From positions 152,167 through 157,811 of the forward strand of contig NHDV01000026.1 in NCBI GenBank assembly GCA_002167525.1: a DNA stretch of 5,645 nucleotides. The letters run 5' to 3'. A model generated the notes under the pieces. That model did no database searches. It was not told the origin of the DNA and was given only the letters and a program-made list of their open reading frames with translations. Source of the DNA: Flavobacteriaceae bacterium TMED68. Its GTDB lineage: Bacteria; Bacteroidota; Bacteroidia; Flavobacteriales; Flavobacteriaceae. Shown one piece after another: positions 1 through 5,645 of the stretch (the first letter of the stretch is position 1; each line of letters starts with the position of its first letter). Position numbers and translations under genes: made by a program.

Positions 1-779
1 TTGCCTCGAGTACTAAACTTAGCGTACTCTGCTGTTGCCAATAATGGAGTTGAATTTAAGCCTAAAGAAATTATAACACTTGAAAACAAAAATAATACTG
101 ATATTGTAAAAAACTTTATTTTATTATTTATCAAAAAGTCATAACCATAAGCAAGTATAAAAATACCCATAAGAAATAATAGATAATAAGTCATTTGATA
201 ATGGTTTGATCTAATTTGCATTGCCAGAGACAAGGATGTCAAAATAAATCCCCAAAACCAATGTTTTCTAAAAAGTAAAAGCATACCTGCAATCACAAAA
301 GGGATAAAACTGATTGCCAATGCCTTAGTATTATGACCAACCTGTAAAATTATAAGCAGGTAAGTTGAAAATCCAAACGCTATTGATCCGAAAAGTCCAA
401 TTTGCCATGGAAGTTTTAATACTACCATCAAAAGATAAAATCCAAGCAAATAAATAAATAGTATATGTGCAGGACGAGGAAGAATTCGAAAAAAAGAATA
501 AATTGGACTTAAAAAATCTGCCGGGTATTTTGCACCTAGCTGATAAGTTGGCATACCACCAAAAGCATTATCAATCCAATAGGTCTCCTTGCCTGTCTGA
601 GCTCTATAATCTTTTAACTGTCGGGACATTCCATCGTATTGCCTTATATCGGACTGAAAGAGTACTTTGCCAGACAATAATGGGTAGTAAAATAAAAGTG
701 ATATTAATGCGAAACTTATAATAATTAATGAATGTGGGAGAAATGCAAAGTGCAAAATACTTTTATTCGACTTCCTCAT
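1..779 (-). CDS. YfhO-family multi-pass membrane protein, C-terminus missing (cut by left window edge)
   Basis: The first 259 residues of a large membrane protein are visible; the frame is open to base 1, so the rest lies outside. Residues 13-35 form a first membrane segment. A loop with S43-D44, Y48 and the stretch YWIDNAFGGMPTYQLGAKYP (67-86) follows, then hydrophobic segments at about 103-146, 155-170, 174-188, 196-214 and 223-243. The visible part ends in AEYAKFSTRG. This loop pattern and the AEY-KFSTRG ending are what I know from flavobacterial YfhO-family proteins (PF09586), usually about 800 residues. In Bacillus, YfhO is linked to glycosylation of lipoteichoic acid; the substrate in Bacteroidota is unknown, so a lipid-linked glycosyltransferase role is only inferred. 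The start is ATG at 779, inside the last codons of DUF4834. There is no clear Shine-Dalgarno sequence, so translational coupling is likely. Confidence 0.92.
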   Translation of the reverse strand, partial: MRKSNKSILHFAFLPHSLIIISFALISLLFYYPLLSGKVLFQSDIRQYDGMSRQLKDYRAQTGKETYWIDNAFGGMPTYQLGAKYPADFLSPIYSFFRILPRPAHILFIYLLGFYLLMVVLKLPWQIGLFGSIAFGFSTYLLIILQVGHNTKALAISFIPFVIAGMLLLFRKHWFWGFILTSLSLAMQIRSNHYQMTYYLLFLMGIFILAYGYDFLINNKIKFFTISVLFLFSSVIISLGLNSTPLLATAEYAKFSTRG

Positions 780-966
780 AGTCAATATATTCACCAAAAG
801 ATTTTGATGTACTTTTTTTTGTTCTTTTATTATTTTCTTTATTTTTTGATTCTTTTGCTTTTTTTAATAAACTGGATATTAAAATTTTAAATAGAAAAGG
901 AGAAAGCAACCTGAGAATGTAGATCCCGCCAAAAAAAAATAACAAGAATATTAAAATTATAGTCAA
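763..966 (-). CDS. DUF4834-family small membrane protein
   Basis: A 67-residue protein with one N-terminal hydrophobic segment (about residues 2-32, containing RLLSP at 19-23), then a lysine- and asparagine-rich cytoplasmic-looking stretch (35-56), then the ending GEYIDYEEVE. A short membrane anchor, charged middle and GEY(V/I)DYEE tail match what I know of DUF4834 proteins, which in flavobacteria commonly sit directly before a YfhO gene, as here. The function is unknown. No ATG is available: the frame upstream reaches a TAA at 982-984, and the only usual initiation codon before the membrane segment is TTG at 966, so a TTG start is inferred. The protein is shorter than many family members, mainly in the middle. 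A run of nine A (931-939, plus strand) lies inside the gene and could be a sequencing-error site, but the frame is intact on both sides. Its last 17 bases overlap the YfhO gene. Confidence 0.8.
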   Translation of the reverse strand: MTIILIFLLFFFGGIYILRLLSPFLFKILISSLLKKAKESKNKENNKRTKKSTSKSFGEYIDYEEVE

Positions 967-1079
967 TGATTTTAATTTGAGTTAAAATTAAGTATTTCAT
1001 AATTAATTAGCGAAATTTTAAGGTCTAATAAGAAGTTCTATATCGCATAAATGCTGGAATGTTCTTTTATATTTGTTAT
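967..1079. promoter_or_regulatory. Divergent intergenic region, presumed to hold promoters for both gene groups
   Basis: These 113 bases separate DUF4834-YfhO (leftward) from the barrel-GNAT-mnmE cluster (rightward), so promoters for both directions should lie here or just inside the flanking genes. The region is very AT-rich. I could not find a good pair of Bacteroidota elements (a -33 TTTG spaced from a -7 TAnnTTTG) in either direction. The one exact TAnnTTTG, TATATTTG at 1068-1075, is too close to the preferred ATG at 1080. Two small dyads, AGAAGTTCT (1031-1039) and GCATAAATGC (1045-1054), lie side by side; both are short enough to be chance. The regulatory role is inferred from gene orientation only. 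Confidence 0.4.
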
Positions 1080-2126
1080 ATGGTTTTCAAAAAGGCTCTC
1101 TTTTTGTTTTTGTTTTCATCGAGTATTGCAATTTCTCAGTATACAGATCAAATAAATTCAAATAGGCCAGGTGCATCAATTGGAGCTTTTTCTGTAGGTA
1201 AAAATGTTTTTCAATCAGAATTGGGATTTGCATATAGAAATTATGCTCACAGCGGTTACAATAACTCAACTTTTGACTCAGCAATTGGATTTCTGTCTCT
1301 TAGATGGGGCTTTTTAAGTGAAAATTTAGAGTTAACAATTGATAGTAAATATGCTATTGGAACTTTAAATTCAAAGTTGTCTTCTCAAAATCAGAAATCA
1401 AAAAGACAAGGATTTTTACAAAATTTTGTTGGTTTTAAATATCTATTTTTTGATCCTTTTAAAAAAGATAGAGAAATTAATGTTTATAGTTGGAAAGCAA
1501 ATAATGGTTTCAAACCAAGAGATCTTATTCCAGCAATTGCATTCACTTTTGGGACCAATATTAATTTTGAAAATAACAATCCTTTTCCCTACAACAATTT
1601 TTTTGGAAATATTTATCGCCCTTTATTTTTTCAAAACTTAGGAATCCCACCTGACAAAGAACCCTTTTTTAATCTCAAAGGAATTTTAGCCACACAATCA
1701 CACTTTTTGGGATCATGGGTTTTCGTTACCAACTTTATATATGATCGTTTTCTATCAGACTACCCTGAAATAAATTACATTTTGACCCTAACCCATACAA
1801 TTAATAATTATTGGTCTGTTTACATAGAAAACCAGGGGTTAAAAAGTGACCTATACAGAAATTTTCTTTTCCGATCTGGAGTGGCTTACCTCTATTCTGA
1901 CGATCTACAAATTGAAGGTACTATTGGTGCGTCAACAAAAACTACACCAAGTAGTATTTTAGCAAATATTGGAGTATCTTATCGCTTAGATTTTCATAAA
2001 AATTATATTTCAGGAGAAGAAAAAGAAGAAAAAGAGCTAAAGAAACAAGAGAAAAATCTTAAAAAGACTTTTAAGAAAAACACAAAAACTGAGAAAAAAA
2101 GAAATCGTAAGGCCAAAAGAAACTGA
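1080..2126 (+). CDS. Outer-membrane beta-barrel 'transporter' family protein with signal peptide and charged C-terminal tail
   Basis: A predicted outer-membrane barrel protein of 348 residues. The start at ATG 1080 gives a textbook signal peptide: MVFKK, a hydrophobic core at 6-18, and likely cleavage near residue 19, before QYTDQINSNRPG. The longer reading from ATG 1059 adds MFFYICY ahead of the lysines and is less likely. The mature part has alternating aromatic/polar strands. Blocks INSNRPGASIGAFSVGK (25-41), VGFKYLFFDPFK (117-128), YSWKAN (136-141), YILTLTHTINNYWSVYIENQ (233-252) and the final strand IGVSYRLDF (297-305) are shared, from memory, with flavobacterial proteins annotated 'transporter' (PF13557-like). 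The cargo is unknown. Residues 311-348 are a Lys/Glu-rich tail after the last strand, probably periplasmic; charged tails also occur in relatives. The gene ends 5 bases before the GNAT gene and is probably the first gene of an operon with it and mnmE. Confidence 0.82.
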   Translation: MVFKKALFLFLFSSSIAISQYTDQINSNRPGASIGAFSVGKNVFQSELGFAYRNYAHSGYNNSTFDSAIGFLSLRWGFLSENLELTIDSKYAIGTLNSKLSSQNQKSKRQGFLQNFVGFKYLFFDPFKKDREINVYSWKANNGFKPRDLIPAIAFTFGTNINFENNNPFPYNNFFGNIYRPLFFQNLGIPPDKEPFFNLKGILATQSHFLGSWVFVTNFIYDRFLSDYPEINYILTLTHTINNYWSVYIENQGLKSDLYRNFLFRSGVAYLYSDDLQIEGTIGASTKTTPSSILANIGVSYRLDFHKNYISGEEKEEKELKKQEKNLKKTFKKNTKTEKKRNRKAKRN

Positions 2127-2131
2127 GGATT

Positions 2132-3265
2132 ATGAATCAGAAAATCGATATCAAAAAAGTCAGTACGCAAAGGGATTATCAAACCTTTGTAGAGTTCCCA
2201 TTTACCTTGTATAAAGATAATCCTTTTTGGGTACCCCCTCTAGTAAAGGATGAAATTGAAACACTAGATCCGAAGCTTAATCCTGTTTATCAGAATTCAA
2301 CTGCATCATTATTTCTTGCTTATAAAAATGATGAGGTGGTTGGTAGAGTTGCGGCAATCATAAATTGGATTGAAGTTGAAGAAATTAAAAAAAATAAAGT
2401 CCGTTTCGGATGGTTTGACTTTATAGATGACACAAATGTTTCGAAAACTTTGATTGATGCAGTTGTTTCATTTGGGAAAAAAAATAAAATGGAAACTATT
2501 GAGGGGCCTGTAGGCTTTTCAAATTTAGATAAGGCGGGTCTACTAATTGAAGGTTTTAAAGAACCGAACACTATAATAACTCTTTACAACTTTCCTTACT
2601 ATTCAAAGCATTTAGAAAAGCTTGGTTTTAATGTAGCAGCCAAATGGGTGGAATATGAAATTAAAATTGATGATTTTGAATCATCACCCGAAAGGGTTAA
2701 AAGATTTTCAAGATTAATAATGGATAAATATGAATTAACATTATTAAATTTTAAAAAAAGAAAAGATATTATACCATATGTAGATCAAATGTTTGAATTA
2801 TTAGATAAAACCTATAATCAGCTTCAAACTTACGTTCCTATCCAAGATTATCAGATAGAAAATTATAAGAAAAGATTTTTAAAATTTGTAAATCCCGACT
2901 ACATCAAATGTATTATTGATAAAGAAGGAAAACTCATATGCTTTTCAATAACAATGCCCTCTTTCACCGAAGCTCTAAAAAAAATTAATGGTAAAATAAC
3001 TATCCTTAATACCTACTACTTACTTAAGGCTATGAGAAAAAATAATCGTGCCTCTTTTTATCTAATTGGTGTCCACCCAGATTATCAAAACAAAGGAATA
3101 ACAGCTATCATTTTCAATGAGATGCAAAAGCTATTTAATAAAAAACAAATAATAACTGTGGAAACAAATCCAGAATTAGAGGAAAATACTGCTATTCAAA
3201 AGCTATGGAAAAATTATGAGCACAGGCTTCATAAAAGAAGAGCTACATTCAACAAAAGCATTTAA
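2132..3265 (+). CDS. GNAT-like N-acetyltransferase family protein (flavobacterial two-part type)
   Basis: A 377-residue soluble protein with no signal peptide or membrane segment. Blocks FPFTLYKDNPFWVPPL (22-37), FLAYKNDEVVGRVAAIINWI (61-80), KVRFGWFDFIDD (89-100), EGPVGFSNLDKAGLLIEGF (124-142) and FYLIGVHPDYQNKGITAIIF (309-328) match a conserved flavobacterial family I recognise, variously annotated 'GNAT N-acetyltransferase' or, misleadingly, 'GTP cyclohydrolase'. The C-terminal half carries a motif-A-like acetyl-CoA loop, Q319-N-K-G-I-T324, where the usual last Gly/Ala is Thr. Residues 61-78 look like a second, degenerate GNAT-like half, so a tandem fold is possible (inference). The acceptor substrate is unknown. 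The ATG follows the upstream TGA by 5 bases. An AGGA at 2126-2129 is only 2 bases from the ATG, too close for a normal ribosome site, so coupling to the upstream gene is likely. The end, HKRRATFNKSI, looks complete. Confidence 0.85.
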   Translation: MNQKIDIKKVSTQRDYQTFVEFPFTLYKDNPFWVPPLVKDEIETLDPKLNPVYQNSTASLFLAYKNDEVVGRVAAIINWIEVEEIKKNKVRFGWFDFIDDTNVSKTLIDAVVSFGKKNKMETIEGPVGFSNLDKAGLLIEGFKEPNTIITLYNFPYYSKHLEKLGFNVAAKWVEYEIKIDDFESSPERVKRFSRLIMDKYELTLLNFKKRKDIIPYVDQMFELLDKTYNQLQTYVPIQDYQIENYKKRFLKFVNPDYIKCIIDKEGKLICFSITMPSFTEALKKINGKITILNTYYLLKAMRKNNRASFYLIGVHPDYQNKGITAIIFNEMQKLFNKKQIITVETNPELEENTAIQKLWKNYEHRLHKRRATFNKSI

Positions 3266-3266
3266 T

Positions 3267-4667
3267 GTGATTAATGAGGGAACAATTATTGCAATTGCCA
3301 CTCCGGTAGGTAAGGGAGCTATCGGATTAATTCGTTTATCAGGTCCAGAATCTTTTAAGAAAACAAATCTTTTTTTTAGACCCAAATCAAAAATAACCTT
3401 TGATAACCTACCTTTCAATAAAGTAATCTTTGGGGACTTTGTTTTAGATAATGCTATTCTCGACGAAGTTCTTGTAACAAAATTTGGATCACCAAATTCT
3501 TACACTGGTGAAGATGTTGTAGAAATTTCATGCCATGGTTCTAACTATATTTTACAAAAGATCGTAACAAGTTTTATAGAACAAGGCTTAATGCCTGCCA
3601 AGGAAGGAGAATTTACTCTCCGTGCATATTTAAATAAAAAAATGGACTTGAGCCAGGCAGAAGCTGTATGTGATATCATAGCCTCTGAAAGTTCAGCAGC
3701 ACACGAGGTTGCAATAAAACAATTTCGCGGTGGCTATTCTAATAAGATGAAAAAATTGAGACAAGAGCTTATAAAATTTAAGTCATTAATCGAATTAGAG
3801 CTTGATTTTGGAGAAGAAGATGTTGAGTTTGCAAATTTAAATCAACTAAAATTATTACTTAAAAATCTCCACAAAGAAATTTATGATTTAAAACTCTCAT
3901 TTAATTATGGAAATGTAATAAAAAATGGAGTTCCAGTAGCTATTGCAGGTAAACCAAATACAGGAAAATCATCATTATTAAATGCGCTCTTTAATGAAGA
4001 TAAAGCAATCGTTTCAAAAATTCCTGGCACAACTAGAGATACAATTGAAGATACACTGACTATAGATGGTATTTTATTTCGATTTATTGACACAGCTGGG
4101 CTTAGAGATACCGATGATGTAATTGAAGCAATTGGGGTAGAAAAAGCAAAGCAAAAGGTCAAAAAATCCTCAATTCTAATTTACATGTACGACAGTGATT
4201 CTAATTTAACGGATATAACTAATGAAATAAGCGGATTATTAGTTAACTCCCCTACTCTAATTACTATTGAAAATAAAATTGATAAAAATAATAACAAGTT
4301 TAACTCATCTTTAGCATCAAAAATTAAGGGTAAACTAAATTCAGTTAAAATTGATGGACAATTAGGAATTTCAACATTCAATCCTGAAAGTCTAATTCCC
4401 CTTAAAAAGATTCTTGTCAAACTTGTTGAGGGCCTAAAAACCAACTCTAACTATATTATTCAAAATACAAGACATTACAATGCTTTAAAGGAATCTCTGA
4501 AATCAATTGAAAAAATTCAAAGAGACCTTAATAATAAATTAAGTGGAGATTTGTTAAGTGTGGAGTTGAAAGAGGCAATTTACCATATTGGTTCAATTAC
4601 AGGGGAAATTGACCATGATAAAGATGTTTTGGGATCAATTTTCAGCCAATTCTGCATCGGCAAATAA
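3267..4667 (+). CDS. mnmE: tRNA uridine-5-carboxymethylaminomethyl(34) synthesis GTPase MnmE (TrmE)
   Basis: MnmE works with MnmG to modify the wobble uridine (U34) of certain tRNAs, using a tetrahydrofolate-bound one-carbon unit and GTP hydrolysis. The start used here is GTG 3267, giving 466 residues, a usual length. N-terminal folate-binding domain: about 1-117, with TIIAIATPVGKGAIGLIRLS near the start and NSYTGEDVVEISCHGS at 77-92. Helical domain: from about 118, with LDLSQAEAV-like residues at 126-134 (here MDLSQAEAV). The G domain sits inside it: G1 GKPNTGKSS (228-236), G2 GTTRDT (254-259), G3 DTAG (275-278) and G4 NKID (336-339). The end is the conserved CIGK (463-466), whose Cys is needed for modification. 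All key motifs are intact. The G5 region reads GIST rather than the commoner SA. An ATG at 3216 is in frame but would overlap the GNAT gene by 50 bases and add 17 residues with no family likeness; the GTG lies 1 base after the GNAT stop. Confidence 0.97.
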   Translation: MINEGTIIAIATPVGKGAIGLIRLSGPESFKKTNLFFRPKSKITFDNLPFNKVIFGDFVLDNAILDEVLVTKFGSPNSYTGEDVVEISCHGSNYILQKIVTSFIEQGLMPAKEGEFTLRAYLNKKMDLSQAEAVCDIIASESSAAHEVAIKQFRGGYSNKMKKLRQELIKFKSLIELELDFGEEDVEFANLNQLKLLLKNLHKEIYDLKLSFNYGNVIKNGVPVAIAGKPNTGKSSLLNALFNEDKAIVSKIPGTTRDTIEDTLTIDGILFRFIDTAGLRDTDDVIEAIGVEKAKQKVKKSSILIYMYDSDSNLTDITNEISGLLVNSPTLITIENKIDKNNNKFNSSLASKIKGKLNSVKIDGQLGISTFNPESLIPLKKILVKLVEGLKTNSNYIIQNTRHYNALKESLKSIEKIQRDLNNKLSGDLLSVELKEAIYHIGSITGEIDHDKDVLGSIFSQFCIGK

Positions 4668-4735
4668 AACTGTAATTTCACGAGCTTTTATTTCCTTTAA
4701 ATTACTGTTAATATATTGCTAAACAATACTTTAAA
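4668..4735. other. Convergent intergenic gap (mnmE / BspA-like gene), possible weak terminator dyads
   Basis: Two converging genes stop 68 bases apart, so transcription from both sides should end here. Two weak dyads are visible. GTAATTT (4672-4678) pairs perfectly with AAATTAC (4699-4705) across a 20-base loop. TATTG (4714-4718) pairs with CAATA (4724-4728) across a 5-base loop. Neither is GC-rich or followed by a clean T run, so neither is a convincing intrinsic terminator. The role is inferred from gene orientation. Confidence 0.3.
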
Positions 4736-5645
4736 TCAATTACAATTAGCAGCAGAGCCATCAGCTCCATCCCAGTCAGGTTGACTATTCGCGTTATTCA
4801 CCCAAGTATTATTGGCAGTACCATCGTTAAAACCACTGGGCGCAGAACCAAAATTACTTTGAACACACCAACCAGATAAATCTTGATTAAATGCTGTTGC
4901 ATTTCTGAACATAAAACGCATATCTGTAACCGATGAAACATCCCAATTTCCAATATCTTGGTTAAATGCTGTACTTGCAAACATAGCTGACATACTTGTT
5001 GCTTTTGATGTATCCCATTGACTAATATTTATGTTGAATGAAGAAGAACCATTAAATACCCCTGACATACTAGTTACATTAGAAACATCCCAACCACTAA
5101 TATCTTGATTAAATGACGATGCAGCATAAAATATTGCAAACAAAGATGTTACATTAGATGTGTCCCATGAACTTATGTTTCCATTAAATGCTGTACATCT
5201 ATTAAACGTTCTGCCCATATTAGTTACTTTTGAAGTATTCCAGTTATTCAGATTTTTGTTGAATGAGGAGGCTGCAAAAAACATATCAAACATGTTAGTA
5301 ACATTTGAAGTATCCCAGTGGCCTATGTCACCATTAAAGTTTGTCTCACCAGCAAAAAGATCACCCATATTTGTAACTCTGGTAGTTACAATATTTGCAG
5401 TTTTATTAGCTTCAATAGTGGAATCATCTACTACTAAATAAGATGTTCCGTTGTAAGTATACGATTGACCGACAACGGCTGAGGACCTAGCAACAAGAGT
5501 CACACCATTTGAATGCAAATAAATCTTTGGGAGTGTACTCTCCACTGAGGTTATACTAGTATTTACTGAATTTATACTTGATTCAACCGACGATATATTT
5601 GTGTTGATACTCGCAATGCTCGACTCTAAGGAAGAAACATCAGAA
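4736..5645 (-). CDS. BspA-like surface protein with coiled coil and DUF285 repeats, N-terminus missing (cut by right window edge)
   Basis: The C-terminal 302 residues are visible and the frame is open to the edge; the first full codon is 5644-5642. Numbering starts there. Residues 1-38 are a Ser/Thr/Asn-rich heptad coiled coil. Residues 39-88 are a linker domain containing PKIYLHSNGVTLVA and YNGTSYLVVDDSTIEA, a block I associate with the region ahead of repeats in marine BspA-like proteins. Residues 89-262 are seven repeats of the type VT-M---F---A--FN-DI--WD-S (DUF285, PF03382). The end carries SGWCVQ and finishes ADGSAANCN, without a recognisable type IX sorting domain. Such proteins are usually secreted or surface-exposed and may bind other proteins or surfaces; the ligand here is unknown. 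GTG at 5545 is an internal codon, not the start: it would cut the coiled coil. The signal peptide, if any, is outside the window. The orientation is opposite to mnmE and no functional link to it is seen. Confidence 0.88.
   Translation of the reverse strand, partial: SDVSSLESSIASINTNISSVESSINSVNTSITSVESTLPKIYLHSNGVTLVARSSAVVGQSYTYNGTSYLVVDDSTIEANKTANIVTTRVTNMGDLFAGETNFNGDIGHWDTSNVTNMFDMFFAASSFNKNLNNWNTSKVTNMGRTFNRCTAFNGNISSWDTSNVTSLFAIFYAASSFNQDISGWDVSNVTSMSGVFNGSSSFNINISQWDTSKATSMSAMFASTAFNQDIGNWDVSSVTDMRFMFRNATAFNQDLSGWCVQSNFGSAPSGFNDGTANNTWVNNANSQPDWDGADGSAANCN
4859..5380 (-). repeat. Seven tandem 25-residue (75-base) DUF285 repeats inside the BspA-like gene
   Basis: In coding order the units are 5380-5306, 5305-5231, 5230-5156, 5155-5081, 5080-5006, 5005-4934 and 4933-4859. 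Each begins with (N/K/S/R)(V/A)T(N/S/D)(M/L) and most end with W(D/N)(T/V)S; FN lies about two thirds along. Six units are 25 residues; the sixth is 24, missing one residue between MF and AFN. The seventh ends in SGWCVQ instead of W-D-S and closes the array. Protein similarity is high, but the units I compared base by base (second and fourth) differ at many synonymous sites, so this is an old array rather than a recent DNA expansion. The pattern fits a leucine-rich-repeat-like solenoid. Confidence 0.9.
5531..5644 (-). other. Heptad coiled-coil segment of the BspA-like protein
   Basis: Counting from the first full codon at the edge, hydrophobic residues fall at 3, 6, 10, 13, 17, 20, 24, 27, 31, 34 and 38 (V, L, I, I, I, V, I, V, I, V, L). 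That is an unbroken 3-4 alternation over five heptads with Ile/Val/Leu only in the core. The other positions are almost all Ser, Thr, Asn or Glu. The heptads alternate between an S-(L/V)-E-S-S-I type and an S-(I/V)-N-T-x-I type, giving a 14-residue (42-base) super-period. The segment ends at a proline (residue 39), where the next domain begins. It probably continues beyond the window. A two- or three-stranded stalk is inferred. Confidence 0.8.

Noticed and set aside
467..721. Plus-strand open frame of 84 codons
   Set aside because: It lies opposite the YfhO gene, whose minus-strand translation is clearly a conserved membrane protein; the plus reading has no family features.
972..979. TTAATTTG, near match to a -7 element for the plus-strand cluster
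   Set aside because: It has one mismatch at an important position and no upstream -33 element; not better than chance in AT-rich DNA.
887..1000. Minus-strand 37-codon frame starting with ATG at 1000
   Set aside because: It overlaps DUF4834 in another frame and has no recognisable features; the DUF4834 frame is supported by its conserved tail.
1031..1054. Two adjacent small palindromes (AGAAGTTCT and GCATAAATGC) as operator sites
   Set aside because: The arms are only four bases, with no repeat elsewhere in the window; expected by chance.
1068..1075. TATATTTG, an exact match to the Bacteroidota -7 element
   Set aside because: Transcription would start at about 1081 or later, after the A of the preferred ATG at 1080, and no -33 TTTG is at the right distance.
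4672..4728. Dyads in the convergent gap as intrinsic terminators
   Set aside because: The stems are 5-7 AT-rich pairs, one with a 20-base loop, and there is no clear T tract; kept only as a weak possibility in the intergenic entry.
4859..5380. 75-base periodic repeats as a CRISPR or minisatellite
   Set aside because: The period is explained by 25-residue protein repeats in an intact frame; units are not identical and there is no repeat-spacer pattern.
5160..5441. Plus-strand open frame of 93 codons
   Set aside because: It is the antisense of the DUF285 repeats; its own repeats merely mirror the real repeats.
4736..5645. Mycoplasma origin suggested by DUF285 repeats
   Set aside because: DUF285 was named from Mycoplasma but is widespread in Bacteroidota; TGA is a stop here and the neighbouring genes are flavobacterial.

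Overview
This window looks like ordinary chromosome from an AT-rich, probably marine, member of the Bacteroidota, most likely Flavobacteriales. The evidence is low G+C by eye, weak or absent Shine-Dalgarno sequences, and four consecutive genes that resemble flavobacterial families: a YfhO membrane protein, a DUF4834 protein ending GEYIDYEEVE, a signal-peptide-bearing outer-membrane 'transporter', and a large GNAT-type protein often seen in flavobacteria. TGA is read as stop in two genes, so the code is standard.

Layout. Positions 1-966 (minus strand) hold DUF4834 followed by a YfhO-family gene whose 3' end lies beyond the left edge. The two overlap by 17 bases. Both are transcribed away from a divergent intergenic region (967-1079). 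To its right is a tight plus-strand cluster: an outer-membrane beta-barrel protein (1080-2126), a GNAT-like acetyltransferase (2132-3265) and the tRNA-modification GTPase MnmE (3267-4667). The gaps are 5 bases and, with the preferred GTG start for mnmE, 1 base, so cotranscription is likely. After a 68-base convergent gap, positions 4736-5645 (minus strand) carry the C-terminal 302 residues of a BspA-like surface protein: a perfect heptad coiled-coil segment, a linker domain, and seven 25-residue DUF285 leucine-rich-type repeats. Its N-terminus lies beyond the right edge.

How the genes work together. MnmE is a housekeeping enzyme of wobble-uridine modification, acting with MnmG (not in the window). 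The GNAT protein and the barrel protein have no proven link to it beyond position. DUF4834 and YfhO are both predicted inner-membrane proteins and look translationally coupled. The BspA-like gene is the accessory element: a predicted secreted or surface repeat protein unrelated to its neighbours.

I see no CRISPR array, RNA gene, insertion sequence, phage module or defence system, and no convincing undescribed system. The points most worth a second look are the coiled-coil plus DUF285 architecture and several start-codon problems that automatic calling would get wrong (TTG for DUF4834, ATG 1080 for the barrel protein, GTG 3267 for mnmE, and a false start at 5545).
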